Assembly (NCBI GenBank): GCA_905221605.1
Contig: CAJNDS010000558.1
Location: forward strand, 440,001-504,000
Direction: 5' to 3'
Source: Symbiodinium natans
Taxonomy: Eukaryota > Sar > Dinophyceae > Suessiales > Symbiodiniaceae
Length of the DNA stretch: 64,000 nucleotides
This document shows, piece by piece, positions 18,621 through 29,020 of this stretch (position 1 is the stretch's first letter; every line of letters begins with the position of its first letter). A program made the translations under genes and the position numbers. The notes under the pieces are model-generated. The model did not search any database and was not told where the DNA came from. It saw only the letters and a program-made list of their open reading frames with translations.

Positions 18621-19046
18621 AGGCCTAGAGCGTTAGGGATTTGATTTGGGCCTTCTGGCGTTTATCGGCTGCATTTTGGTATAAGTTTTACGGTGTAGGG
18701 CTTTAGGGTTGCGGTGGGAGGCTTACGAACTGGTAGGCTTTCTAGGGTCTTGGGGGTGTTTGGCCTTCGGGACTCTGTTGGTAAGTCTTCAGGGCCTCGT
18801 TAAGGGTCCTGACGTTTAGGGCTTTTGGCTGTGAGGTTTGTAGCATCTAAGGTCTAAGTCTCAGGGCTTTCCTGGGTCCCCAGGTCTCTTTTCTTCTGTT
18901 GACATTTTATTTTCTTTTTGTCTTGTTTTTTTTCTGTTTATGTTTTTCTTTATTTTCTCCACCTTCGGTGTGGGGTTGTTAGATTTTAAACTCAACTCTT
19001 CTCGCCCGGAACTCTTCTCCTCGCCCGGTCTACTCCTTAGAGGCTC

Positions 19047-19132
19047 CCTGGAGTGCCCAACCCCAGAGACTCGCTGGAGTGCCCAACCCCAGAGCCTCCA
19101 GTGCCCAACCCCAGAGACTGCCTGGAGTGCCC
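19047..19132. repeat. Tandem repeat, about 25 bp unit
   Basis: CTGGAGTGCCCAACCCCAGAG recurs three to four times. The surrounding 18.86-19.32 kb is free of telomeric units and open on minus for 152 codons, but the frame is composition-driven and not convincing as a gene. Confidence 0.75.
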
Positions 19133-19448
19133 GAAAAATCCAAATCTTTAAGGTGGGGATGCTCGAAGTACAATATTTTTTCTGTTTATATTTTCTGTTT
19201 ATGTGGACCGTTGAGCCAAGCAGGCTCTGGGGACTTGTGGGTTGAAACAGGCAGGGCCGCCTTGGAGGGCCAACAGCTTGACCGGAAAAGTAGAGACTTT
19301 TCTTCAACAAATATTGCACACTTTCTGGTTTAGGGCTTAGGGTTGAAGGTTAAAATTCAACAGGCCACCCCTAAACCCCTATGGACCCTAAACGACCCTA
19401 CATGGAGAATTCAAAGGAGCCCACAACAGATCCACCCCCCCGTGTGGC

Positions 19449-19526
19449 CTGCGGAGACACGAAAGACAGGAAGGTGAGCTTCTCCTTGAGCTCGTCCTCC
19501 GGCCCGGATGCTTCAGGGTCTCCCGG
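19449..19526 (-). CDS. Exon, unknown protein
   Basis: Encodes EASGPEDELKEKLTFLSF then VSPQ. The donor is CCGCAG|GCC (GC type). A family H element lies just upstream, in the intron position. A further coding-like patch on its other side (19640-19700, minus) does not join in the same phase, so the exact splice is unresolved. Confidence 0.5.
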
Positions 19527-19532
19527 GCTGAA

Positions 19533-19636
19533 CTTGGGATGTTCCCCCTTATGCTAACATTCCTTAATAGGGATTATCATAGGGGGGGACTATAGTCCCT
19601 ACTAAGGACTGTTAGTATCAGGGGGAACATCCCAAG
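19533..19636. mobile_element. Family H TIR element, 6-bp TSD GCTGAA
   Basis: CTTGGGATGTTCCCCCTTA to TCAGGGGGAACATCCCAAG, 104 bp with long, nearly perfect inverted repeats. GCTGAA directly flanks both ends (19527-19532 and 19637-19642). A diverged relative is at 55152. Confidence 0.9.
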
Positions 19637-20499
19637 GCTGAAGCGTGTTCACCCCACAAAGAGCTAGCTCCCTGAGACAACGCGCGGGCGTGCATGGCGA
19701 GAGGACCCATGCAGTTGGTGTTTTTCAGAACGTCGGAGAGCGAGGGTCTACTTGAAGGTATAAGGTTAGAACCATTGTTACTTACAACCCTACTTGTATA
19801 CGTGAACCTCCAAAGAGAAGGTGCGAGTGATGCTTCAAGGGCGTCGGAGAACTACCGTGAAGGGTTCTACTTTGACTACATTAAGCTAAAACCTGCTCCA
19901 AGCCCAAGCCTAGACACAAACCCTATACCCTTGCGAGTACTGGCTATAAATCTAAACCCTAAACCCGAAACCCTAAACCCTCAACCCCAAACCCTATGCT
20001 CGACAGTGCCAAACTTGAGCCCCACAAGTCGACGCTCTGCACCCAATTGTTTTTGTCCCAATGAGCCCGCAGCTATCATCAACCCTCCCCCTAAACCCTA
20101 CATCCTAAACCCTAAACCCTAAACCCCCAACTCCTAAACAGAAAGTTCGAATGGCCTGCTCAGGATGGAACAGAACGGCCCCTGAGTTTTTCTTTGGGCT
20201 TCAGGGCTGAAGGGGTTCGGACTGTTCGTTGTTGGCGCATCATGACACGCACTTGTCCGTTGCTGCAAAGCCCAGGAGGAGAAGTTTGGGAGAGTGTGGT
20301 ACTACACCCTGGGGTTTAGGGTCTAGGGTGCAGGGTTCAAAGGTTCAAGGCTTAGGGTTTAGGCCTGGACCAGCCCCTAAACCCCATGCCGCCTGTCAGG
20401 TGCACCCGCCCCCCCCCGCCCAAAAAAAAAAATGAAATAAAAATGAATAAAATGAGAACTCCAGGTGATCGGGACCCGAAACCCTAAACCCTTCACCGT

Positions 20500-20590
20500 G
20501 GTTCCAAGAACTCCCGTGCCATCAGACAACGTCTGTCCATGATGGCCAGGATACGCTGGGCATCGATGTTTGTTGGCTTCCTCGCTGGCT
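20500..20590 (-). CDS. Possible exon, unknown protein
   Basis: The minus strand encodes KPTNIDAQRILAIMDRRCLM then AREFLE, strongly helical and protein-like. The upstream border is a family A element. Confidence 0.5.
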
Positions 20591-20597
20591 AGGATTA

Positions 20598-20770
20598 CTT
20601 GGAGGTTCAGGGTACTTCTAACCCAAGTTACTGGGCTTCGGGGGGTTTAGGGCTTAGCTATAGGGTAACCCAATTATAAGTGTAGTTATAAGCCACTTAT
20701 GGGCCCCTTGAGTACCCTAATAGTTCTAGTTGGGTTAGAAGTACATTTATGTTTGGGTTACTGAGTATAA
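20598..20770. mobile_element. Family A TIR element with telomeric insert
   Basis: Left end TA|CTTGGAGGTTCAGGG is intact. A short TTTAGGG-type stretch (about 20636-20657) interrupts it and the right end is decayed. Confidence 0.65.
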
Positions 20771-20783
20771 GCTTATGGTATCC

Positions 20784-20880
20784 GAATCTCATATCAGGAC
20801 CACGGCCATGTTGAAACACTCGTATGCCATGCTGCTTAACATGCAATCTGAGACTAACAGCCAGTGCGGGTGAGCAGCGC
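20784..20880 (-). CDS. Possible exon, hydrophobic
   Basis: The minus frame runs about 32 codons, including HPHWLLVSDCMLSSMAYECF. Boundaries unknown. Confidence 0.35.
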
Positions 20881-21007
20881 GGTCGGCATGGCGTCGGGCG
20901 ATGGAGGAGTGGGGTGTGCCTAGAAGCTTGGCGTGGGTAGATGTTGCGCCTCTGGTGCCGAAGGCGCTATCCGCTGACTTAGTTGTAGATTAACATCATA
21001 CACCTCA

Positions 21008-21137
21008 ATGGCTCGTCTTGAGCCTGCAAAAGTCCGGGCGGACGCTCTTGCCCATGTTTCCGTGAAGTTCGGAATGGAAGAAGAAGGTTTAGAGTGGCCT
21101 TCCGCCGCATCGAGAATCAGCGAGTTCCAATTCTGAG
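21008..21137 (+). CDS. Short plus-strand ORF, doubtful
   Basis: ATG to TGA, about 42 codons starting MARLEPAKVRADALAHVSVK, with balanced composition. All recognised protein genes are on minus, so this may be chance. Confidence 0.2.
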
Positions 21138-21317
21138 ATTCTGCAGATCTGATGCAGGGTTTTGGTTCTTTACGAGTCTCCTACAGATACACAATAGATG
21201 CCCCCACCCAGACTTATAAGTGACACCTCTTTACGCTCACCCCAGAATTAAAACTGGTATGCATGAACCCCGTGCGACTTTTTGACCATCCGGCAAAACA
21301 TCATCTCCGCTGCCTTG

Positions 21318-21542
21318 CTAAGCCGAGCTGGGCCAAGCTAGACCTGGGGTCACAAGGTTGAAGTTTCGGGCCAAGGGGGTACTTCGAAGCTCCTTTCCAT
21401 CAGTATGAGTGTACTTCGCAGTCCCTAGAAACCCTACTATAACCCCCAGAGCCCACAAGGCGCCTTGTGACCCAGCCCTTTCGGAAGTGACTGGATCACG
21501 GCGCGTGCCCTGTCTGTCGTCTACTGTTGTGGGTGGGGGCAT
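21318..21542 (-). CDS. Small ORF with a hydrophobic segment
   Basis: 74 codons. GALWALGVIVGFLGTAKY looks like a membrane helix. It could be a small gene or an exon read through into intron. No family recognised. Confidence 0.3.
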   Translation of the reverse strand: MPPPTTVDDRQGTRRDPVTSERAGSQGALWALGVIVGFLGTAKYTHTDGKELRSTPLARNFNLVTPGLAWPSSA

Positions 21543-21591
21543 GGTTTAGGGTTTAGGGTTGAGGGTTTAGGGTTTAGGGTTGTCTTTGGGA

Positions 21592-21709
21592 CGGGAACCT
21601 TGCTGGACGGCCCCTTTGTAGCCGCCCACATGCCCCAGGCCTCTGGCAAAAACGATGCATCAGTGCCTTAGCGGCAGAGGCCCGTGCCAAGTGCACGGAA
21701 AGCCTCTCG
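21592..21709 (-). CDS. Possible exon, basic helical
   Basis: The minus strand encodes LSVHLARASAAKALMHRFCQ then RPGACGR. TA-rich microsatellite (21733-21795) follows upstream. Confidence 0.4.
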
Positions 21710-21828
21710 GGACACATAACCAATGGTCCAGGATATATATATATATACATACATATACATATACATATATATATATACCATATATATATATATGTGTGTT
21801 TTGAGAGTAGTTCAAAGAGTTCGAACGA

Positions 21829-21936
21829 CTTCAGGGCCTGAAAAGGATTTTTGGGGGCTTCGGTTGCCACAGCAAGGTGATCTTCGACCAAACCCGCTGC
21901 ACTCTACACTCGACGTTCCGCGCCAGCGCTTCCCTG
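21829..21936 (-). CDS. Possible exon, helical
   Basis: The minus strand encodes VREALARNVECRVQRVWSKI then TLLWQ. Amphipathic and coding-like, boundaries not fixed. Confidence 0.4.
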
Positions 21937-22699
21937 ACGCCTGAGACGTAGTGTTCGTTTAGGGTTTAGGGTTTAGGGTTTAGGGTTTAGGGTCCAAAGG
22001 GTGTGTGGTTCATATTGCCTTCAAAGGGATTGTAGTCGTAGAGGGTATCTGACCCCAGTTTTAGGGGGTACATGTGGTGCCGGAGGTGCAGGGCGCAGGG
22101 GTTTAGGGATTCAGGTCTCAGATACCCCCTCAAACCCACAGGCTTAGGCTGTGGAGACTGCAGGAGCTAGAGGGTGTGTCTGCATACGAAGGCTTGAGAG
22201 TTAGCAATATAGGGGCCTTAATCATTAGAATGTTTTCAGTTCTATTCATTATTTCTATTTTTTCTTTGGGGGGCGGGGGAGTATTATACTATAATTATAA
22301 AGGATCCCCTAATGGAATACCATTAGAGCTCGGGTTGGAAAGGGGGGTGTGCATCTACAGCGTCCAGAGTCTTGGTTTCGGGCTTGTAGGGCTTCTGATC
22401 GTAGCTTGTCCGAGTTACAGGGCTTATGGTGCCTACACTGCATAACCTCACAGCCGCGAGCTTTGCAACCAAAAGCCAGGCATGCTCAAATCAAGGCCGA
22501 AGTAGCTTGGCGTGCTCAACCCAAGGCCACGTTTACACCCCTCCCGTCGGCCGGTTTAGGGTTTCGGGGATAGGGTTCTTACTTTCTAAGGGAACCACCT
22601 TGAACGAACAGACAGGGCAAAAGGGCCCTAGGCCCTAAACCCTAAACCCTAAACCCTAAACCCTGACCACTGGGCTACCAAGAAGTCCCGAACCTGAAG

Positions 22700-22775
22700 C
22701 CTCTTCGGCAGGAAAGTGTCCTAAAGGCAGAAGACCAACGTGAGCAAGCAGAGCGGTGCCCAACTGCAGAACTCA
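22700..22775 (-). CDS. Possible exon, unknown
   Basis: Encodes QLGTALLAHVGLLPLGHFPA then EEASG on minus. A family A element lies 55 bp to the right. Confidence 0.4.
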
Positions 22776-22829
22776 ACTGATAGAAGGGACGAGGTTCAGG
22801 GTTCAGGGTTCAGGGTTTGTGGTTTAGGG

Positions 22830-22979
22830 CTTGGAGGTTCAGGGTACTTGTAACCATTTGTAACCCAACTATAAGTGTAGTTATCACCAACCTTTAAGCC
22901 CCTTAAGTACCCTAATAGGGTTGTGATTGGGTTATAAGTACAGCTATAGTTGGGTTGCTAAGTACCTTGACCCTCCAAG
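22830..22979. mobile_element. Family A TIR element
   Basis: CTTGGAGGTTCAGGGTACTT to AAGTACCTTGACCCTCCAAG, 150 bp. The internal palindromic core CCCTTAAGTACCCTAATAGGG is well preserved. Confidence 0.85.
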
Positions 22980-23088
22980 TAATGGTCTTCCTTATGGTCC
23001 CTTTATATTGATGCTACCTTCATATTGATACTACTACCCCAAAACCCTGTTGCAGTCGTTAAGGCCCCAATGTTATGTTGTAGGCTTT

Positions 23089-23158
23089 GTTGACGCGACA
23101 TGGTCCGATAAAAGCCTCCTCCACCTGTTGCGGATCTCCTTGGCTTTTGAGCCCTCAG
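23089..23158 (-). CDS. Possible exon, basic
   Basis: Encodes SKAKEIRNRWRRLLSDHVAS on minus, helical and basic. Confidence 0.4.
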
Positions 23159-23329
23159 AAACGTAATCAAACCGAAACCCTAAACCCTCAACCCTTAACC
23201 CTAAACCCTAAACATCGGACCCTAAACCCTAAACCCTAAACCCTAAACCCTAAACCCTAAACCGCAGAAGTCCGATTAGCTCTCTGCGCTGGCCTCATCC
23301 GGGAGCCGCGCTACCTGATCAGGGGGCTG

Positions 23330-23560
23330 GGGGGGTTTGGGGGCTTCGGGCTTGGGGTTCAGGAGCTTAGGGTTTGAGGTTAAGGGCTTAGAGTTTAGTT
23401 AGGGTTTAGGGTTTGGGGTTTAGGAGCTTAGGGTTTGAGGTTTAGGGCTTAGGGTTTAGTTAGGGTTTAGGGTTTAGTTAGGGTTTAGGGTTTAGGGATT
23501 AGGGTTTAGGGTTTCGGGTTCAGCGTTCAGGGTGTAGGGTTTAGGGCAAGTTTAGGGTTG
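23330..23560. repeat. Degenerate TTTAGGG/TTTGGGG tract
   Basis: About 230 bp with a higher-order unit (GGAGCTTAGGGTTTGAGGTT...) repeated twice. No gene seen. Confidence 0.85.
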
Positions 23561-24012
23561 GAGGGCGGATGGGGGGGGGCTGGGGGGTGAGGGGTTGGGG
23601 TTTAGGGTTTGGGGGCTTGGGGGGCTTAGGTGCTTGGAGTTTGGGGCTTTTGAGTGTTAGTTTGGGGTTAAGGGGCCCGAAAAATGGGCTCTCATGGTTT
23701 AGGATTAGGAAAAGTGAAGCTTTGGGATTTGTAGGTTCTATACCCTGGTATAAGGAATAGCATGAACCAGCCCCCAGGGCCTAAAATACTAAAAACTAAG
23801 GCTATATAGGGACTGGGTCACTAGACCCAGGAGCAACGAAGGAAGTAACAGGGCGCCCCGTTTTGGTTTACAAAGTGGCTTGTAAAGGGAACCCCTAAAC
23901 CCTAAACACTAAACCCTAAAAACCCTAAACCCTAAACCCTAAACCCTAAACCCTAAACCCTAAACCCTAAACGCCCCAACAAAAAGGGAATCAGAGCCTC
24001 CTCTGGGATCTA

Positions 24013-24152
24013 CTTCGAGGTTCATGGGACGCAGTAACCCAATAAGAACTGCACTTATGATCCAGCTATGACCCGATTTTGGTACTTAAGGGGCTTATAA
24101 GTGGGATAGAACTACATTTAGAATTGGGTTACAAGTACCCTGAACCTCCAAG
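24013..24152. mobile_element. Family A TIR element
   Basis: CTTCGAGGTTCATGGGACGC to GTACCCTGAACCTCCAAG. Compared with 22830 the central palindrome is inverted. Confidence 0.82.
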
Positions 24153-24174
24153 TCTTGGACCAAGTCAAGGTCCC

Positions 24175-24291
24175 TAAACCCTAAACCCTAAACCCTAAAC
24201 CCTAAACCCTAAACCCTAAACCCTAAACCCTAAACCCTAAACCCTAAACCCTAAACCCTAAACCCTAAACCCTAAATACCCTAAACCCTGG
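24175..24291. repeat. Telomeric array CCCTAAA
   Basis: About 16 near-perfect units, running directly into the exon that ends at 24287. Confidence 0.95.
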
Positions 24292-24340
24292 AGAGCTGCG
24301 GATGGCAAGCTTTTAGCCCATGCAGCTCCCGTGCGTGGAC
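24287..24340 (-). CDS. Exon whose donor lies in a telomeric repeat
   Basis: The acceptor is CCCCAG|GTC. Encodes VHARELHGLKACHPQLS. The only nearby GT donor is CTCCAGG|GTTTAG, so the repeat unit itself would provide the splice donor. Family unknown. Confidence 0.45.
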
Positions 24341-24544
24341 CTGGGGAAGGTACCTCAGCCTTCCTCCGAGCCAAAAGTATGAAAGCCCTAAACCCTAAAC
24401 CCTAAACCCTAAACCCTAAACCCTAGACCCTAGACCCTAAACCCTAAGCCTAGAAACTGTACAGCTCAACGTCTAACATCCTGAATCCCAAGCCGCACAA
24501 AACCCGAAACCCTAAACCCTACACCCTCTACCCTCTATACCCTC

Positions 24545-24603
24545 GCCCCAAGGGTCTTGGCTCAGGACCTCACTGCCATGGGATGATGGCAAACCGTCTC
24601 GGA
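24545..24603 (-). CDS. Possible exon, unknown
   Basis: Encodes EVRDGLPSSHGSEVLSQDPW on minus. Boundaries unresolved. Confidence 0.35.
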
Positions 24604-24789
24604 CTTCCGTTCTAGGGTTTTGAGTTTACTGGAGGGTTTAGGGCTTTAGGGTTGGGGCTTAAGGGATCTAGTATCTAGACCCGAGAGTAACCTAGGAATC
24701 CAAGGGGTGCCCTTTTTGGTTTAAAGGGGCTATTTGAGGAACCTAAACCCCGCAAGAACAGGTAATAAGCTCCTACTCTGGCTCATGGT

Positions 24790-24890
24790 CTCTCTGTGAG
24801 GACGAACTGCTAACTGAGCTTGCGGCTGCTGTACCAGGCGGCTCGCAGCCGAATTGCCCGTCCGGACCTCGTCCAGTCCGGGACTGAACA
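24790..24890 (-). CDS. Exon, unknown protein
   Basis: The minus strand encodes YMFSPGLDEVRTGNSAASRL then VQQPQAQLAVRPHR, a good coding-like stretch of about 34 codons. TTTAGGG array to the right. Confidence 0.5.
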
Positions 24891-25300
24891 TGTACACACA
24901 TCGGGCACTTTGGGGCTTAGGGTTTAGGGTTTAGGGTTTAGGGTTTAGGGTTTAGGGGTTAGGGCTTTCGGGCTTCGCGTTTCACCTTGCAGGGCGGGTC
25001 TCGGAGCCTTGGCGGTCTCGGAGCCTTGGTGGTGTATATTTTATATAAGGCACAAGCCACCAGAAAGCCCTGTACCAGCCCCTAACACAAAACCCGAAAA
25101 CGGCAGATATCGAAACTCGAAACTTAAGCCTCCTAACTCCAGGACCCCTCAGCCTGAACGCTACAACAGCCCATAAAGCCCTCAAAAACGTCAGGAGGGG
25201 TTCCCTACCTTGCCCCCAAACAACCACCCCAAGAATTAAGGCCTACAGTAGGACAGAACATGTGGCAGTGCACCTTTCGGGAGAGGTTCGGGGACGGCTG

Positions 25301-25400
25301 CTTGGAGGTTCATGGTACTTAGTAACCCAACGAAAACTGTACATATAACCCAATGAAAAACCCAATCAGGGCACTTAAGAGGCTCATCGGAACCTCGAAG
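25301..25400. mobile_element. Family A TIR element, internally deleted
   Basis: CTTGGAGGTTCATGGTACTT to ATCGGAACCTCGAAG, about 100 bp: roughly 45 bp shorter than full copies. Confidence 0.7.
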
Positions 25401-25518
25401 TATACCCTAAACCCTAAACCCGAAACCCGAAACTCGAAACCCGAAACTCTAAACCCTAAACCCTAAACCCTAAACCCTAAACCCTAACAGCCTAAACCCT
25501 AAACCCTAAACCGAGCAC

Positions 25519-25611
25519 GCGAGTCGCCTGTGTCGCCTGCACCACGGGAGGAGCCCCTGGAGCCGTGGCCGCCGGCACAGCCGGCGCTGGGGTAACAGCT
25601 TGCTGAGCGGC
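25519..25611 (-). CDS. Exon, Ala/Pro/Gln-rich
   Basis: The acceptor is CGCCAG|GCC at 25611. Encodes AAQQAVTPAPAVPAATAPGA then PPVVQATQATRV, a low-complexity linker. The first bases are repeated at the end of the upstream exon, 63 bp away (see the duplication at 25589-25679). The exon at 27706 has a similar QPVVQAP stretch, so both may belong to one gene. Confidence 0.6.
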
Positions 25612-25679
25612 CTGGCGGTTTGGGGTTTCGGGTTTAGGGTTTAGGGTTTAGGGGGTAACGGCTTGCTGAGCGGCCTGGC
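25589..25679. repeat. 28-bp duplication flanking a telomeric insert
   Basis: 25589-25616 and 25652-25679 match at 27 of 28 bases. Between them are 35 bp of TTTAGGG-type units. Both copies contain CAG|GCCGCTC on the minus strand, so a 63-nt GC-AG intron (25612-25674) can be removed with both splice sites drawn from the duplicated sequence. Confidence 0.93.
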
Positions 25680-25692
25680 TCTGGCCACACAT
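25675..25692 (-). CDS. End of an upstream exon
   Basis: Only the 3' end can be placed: ...CAGAGCCAG|GCC. It joins in frame to the exon at 25611 (QSQ then AAQQ). Its 5' border lies somewhere right of 25692. Confidence 0.4.
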
Positions 25693-25984
25693 GGGTTGGG
25701 GGTTTAGGGTTTAGGGTTTCGGGTTTAGAGCTAGGGTTTAGGGTTTGTAGGGTTTGGGGTGTGCAATGTGTGCCTTTACCTTAGAATCAGGGGGTGCGGT
25801 CTATGTCACGCGCTCGCGACAGCATCTAGTAGCCCATTTAGGGCGTACCGAGTTTCAACCCCCCCTTTACAAGGAGGCTTCTTGTTCTTCTTCCCTCACC
25901 TTGCCAACGCTTTGAACTTTGTCGATCCAGTTCTGAAGCGCACAGGACAAAACGAACAGGGGTAGCAGGGCCACCGGCCCCTGG

Positions 25985-26080
25985 TAAACCCTAAACCCTA
26001 AGCCCTAAGCCCTAAACCCTAAACCCTAAACCCTAAACCCTAAACCCTAAACCCTAAACCCTAAACCCTAAACCCTAAAC
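25985..26080. repeat. Telomeric array CCCTAAA/CCCTAAG
   Basis: About 13 units, with two CCCTAAG variants clustered at the start. Confidence 0.95.
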
Positions 26081-26477
26081 CTTGCCTTTTGGGGTACCCT
26101 TTTTGAAGAGCAACCCAGGCCAGAACGAGCGACTCGGGGTTACGCCATGAAGGGACCAGTGCTGCTCCAAGCTTGCGGTGCAGGGGTCTGTGCAAGGTGC
26201 TCTGCCGCCCTAAGGTCTAGGGCTTATGTAGGGCCTTGGCCCCTGAACCCATAGCCCCCTTAGGAATGCTTTTGTGTTTTGTTTACATACAACCCAAGGG
26301 AATTATGAAATATTAATGTCCTGAAGGTTCTAAGCGGAGGACAGGAACCTCAAATCTACAAGCCCCAAATCCTACAAGGTTTAGGAGCTAGTCCTAAGAA
26401 CTTGTACCCCGTTTATCCCCGAATAGAATTCCAGCACCGAAAAGGGACCCCCCCGCCCACAAAAAAAGGAAAGCCTA

Positions 26478-26614
26478 CTAGGTTCAGGGTACTTCTAACC
26501 CAATAATAAGTGTCGTTACAAACCCACTTATAAGCCCCTTAAGTGCCCTAATGGGTTATAATTGGGTTATAACTACAGTTTTAATTCAATTACTAAGTAC
26601 CATGAACCTCCAAG
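26478..26614. mobile_element. Family A TIR element, TA-flanked
   Basis: TA|CTAGGTTCAGGGTACTT to AAGTACCATGAACCTCCAAG|TA. Confidence 0.82.
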
Positions 26615-27059
26615 TACCCCTATTTCGGAAACGCCCCGATTTAAGGCTCAGAAAGTCCAAGACGCCCATGGGTTCGCCACGACAGGGCGAGCGCTCGCCT
26701 GTGCGACAACTCTGTAAAAAACTTCGGAGTTGTTTGTTGGGGTTTAGGGTTGTGGGTTTAAGGGTTCAAGGGTTTAGGGTTTAGGGTTTTGGTTTTTGGG
26801 TGTAAGGGTTAAGGGTTTAGGGTTTGCCAGAGCCCAACGAAGCTCGAATCCCCAACAAACCCTTTACCCCAAGCGCCAAACCACTCTAAACTCTAGACGT
26901 ATAAAACAAGTTTTAAAACACCAGATTCTGATACATTAAGTTATTGATGTTGTTAATTACTTTATTTTTTATAACCGGAAACCCCGGGACTGCGAAAGAT
27001 GCCTGAGGAGGGATGTTGGAACGCTTTGGCTCAGCTTAACGGGTTCGGAAATAGTATAT

Positions 27060-27260
27060 TTAAATCAATGAATACATAAAGGATTACACATATATACATA
27101 TATGTATATATATATATATGCACTAAAAATATCAACAACGAATAAACCAATACATAAGTACATACATAAAAACAAATGCATAAATATCAATTAAACAGAT
27201 GAATAAACGAATATATATATATATATATAATGTATGGAGAAAATACATATATATATATAT
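27060..27260. repeat. AT-rich microsatellite region
   Basis: Several (TA)n runs separated by AT-rich unique DNA, with more (TA)n, TTTA and CA runs at 27585-27700. No gene seen between 26615 and 27400. Confidence 0.85.
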
Positions 27261-27705
27261 ATGTATACATACGCTAAATCACAGGGTCAAATGTACTCTT
27301 TTGCGCAAAGGCGGAGGAGCATGAACACCAAATCTGCCTCCGTTACACAACACGCACCGAGACATCACGATAGGGCTTAGGGCTTAGGGTTAGGGAGCCG
27401 TTCGCACCATTCGAGGCCTGCAGCAATGGAAGCAGCTCAGACAAACACGAGACGCCTCCCGAACCCTAAAACGTAAACCCCAGAGCCCAAACACCAGAAC
27501 CCCATGGTAGCCTCAAGGTTTCGGGTTTGGGGTCTCTCAGCCTATAAAGAATCCCGCCCCAAATGGGACGATAGTGTAGAGAAGTGACCATATATATATA
27601 ATATAGTACAATATTATAAATACATTTTAATACAAACACACATATATATATATTTATTTATTTATTTTGGTTTATATAGTGACACACACACACACACATA
27701 CGCGG

Positions 27706-27800
27706 TGCCTGCACCACAGGCTGGGTGCTCAGCAGCGGCTGTCGCTGCGGGCGGCGCTTGCAGAACTGTGTGAAGCAGAAGGCCTCCGTCGCCAAAGTGG
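27706..27800 (-). CDS. Exon, Cys-containing then Pro/Gln-rich
   Basis: Encodes TEAFCFTQFCKRRPQRQPLL then STQPVVQAP. Lies directly left of a TTTAGGG array. May precede the 25.5-kb exons in one gene, given the shared PVVQA motif (inference). Confidence 0.5.
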
Positions 27801-27806
27801 AGGGGT

Positions 27807-27896
27807 TTAGGGTTTAGGGTTTAGGGTTTAGGGTTTAGGGTTTAGGGTTTAGGGTTTAGGGTTTAGGGTTTAGGGTTTAGGGTTTAGGGTTTAGGG
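27807..27896. repeat. Telomeric array TTTAGGG, perfect
   Basis: About 13 perfect units without variants. Confidence 0.97.
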
Positions 27897-28776
27897 CCGA
27901 AGGGCTTCCAGAGACAGCCCTAAACCTGAAACTTTAGCTACATCTGTTGAGTCACAGGCACAGGGTTCCGTTGGCAGGGGATACCCAGGACCATGACTCA
28001 AGCGCGACTATGATCATCACTTCAACTTCATGTCAGAAGTATTCCTAATTCCGGCACATGTCCCTTTCTCCGAGTCCAGGGTACATAGGTCACTCTCTAG
28101 GTATAGGCTCCGAGTTTTCGTTTAGGGTTTAGGGTTTAGGGTTCAGGGTTCAGGGTTTAGGGCTTAGGGTTTAGGGTTTAGATTCAGGGTGGCGTTTCAG
28201 AGCTTCGAGGCTCAGAAGTACAGACAAATCAGGGACACGTCCCCACAATCAAGCGTAGAGTCTTGGCGCAGACCTTCCTAATCCCTAAGCCTTATAAGCC
28301 CTAAACCCTAAAACCCTAAATGGGTTTAGGGATTTGGGCTTAGGGTTTAGGGTTTAGGGCCCCTAAACCCTAACCCGAAGTCCTAAGCCCTACATCCTAG
28401 ACCCTAGGTCATAAGCTTAGCCCTGAATCCCTAGACACTCCCCCCCCCCCCCCCCCCCCAACTCCCGCAACTTTGCAAAACTTGCACCAACCTCCTCAAG
28501 CCGAAACATGCCTAGACCCCAAGATTCATTAACCCCCCGAAATCTTAGGTTGGCCAGTAACCTAGGATTAACAAGGGCGCCCTTTTTTGCTTGATAGGGA
28601 ACCCAAAACCCCCAAAAAAGGGAACAAGCGTACTACTGGGCCCCGGAAGCCTCGACCCTGAAGCCTAAAGTTTCTTACCCTCGGAGCCTCAACCCTAGAA
28701 ACCCGAACCTAAACCCTCGGAAAATCAACCCTGAGCCCGATAGAAACCCTATAAGCCCTATAAACCCTAAACCCTA

Positions 28777-28870
28777 CTTGGAGGTTCATGGTCCTTTGCA
28801 ACCCAATGATATATATATATATATATATCTACACTTGGAACTGGGTTACTCAGTACCCTGAACCTCTATA
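28777..28870. mobile_element. Family A TIR element with (TA)n core
   Basis: TA|CTTGGAGGTTCATGG to CCCTGAACCTCTATAC|TA. The middle is replaced by about 20 bp of TA repeat. A CCCTAAA array starts immediately to the right (28872-28943). Confidence 0.75.
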
Positions 28871-28970
28871 CTACCCTAAACCCTAAACCCTAAACCCTAA
28901 ACCCTAAACCCTAAACCCTAAACCCTAAACCCTAAACCCTAAACCTCCAAGTTATATGAACCCTGAAGGC

Positions 28971-29020
28971 CAAGTCGCGGCAGCACCGCAGGCGAACAAG
29001 GCGGCAAAGGCAGCCGCAGC
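28971..29020 (-). CDS. Possible exon, hydrophobic Ala-rich
   Basis: The acceptor is GCCCAG|GCT and the donor ACTTG|GCC. Encodes AAAAFAALFACGAAATW, compatible with a membrane or signal segment. Confidence 0.4.

Noticed and set aside
18861-19319. 152-codon minus ORF
   Set aside because: Its only pattern comes from the 25-bp tandem repeat at 19047-19132. Composition and lack of splice context argue against a gene.
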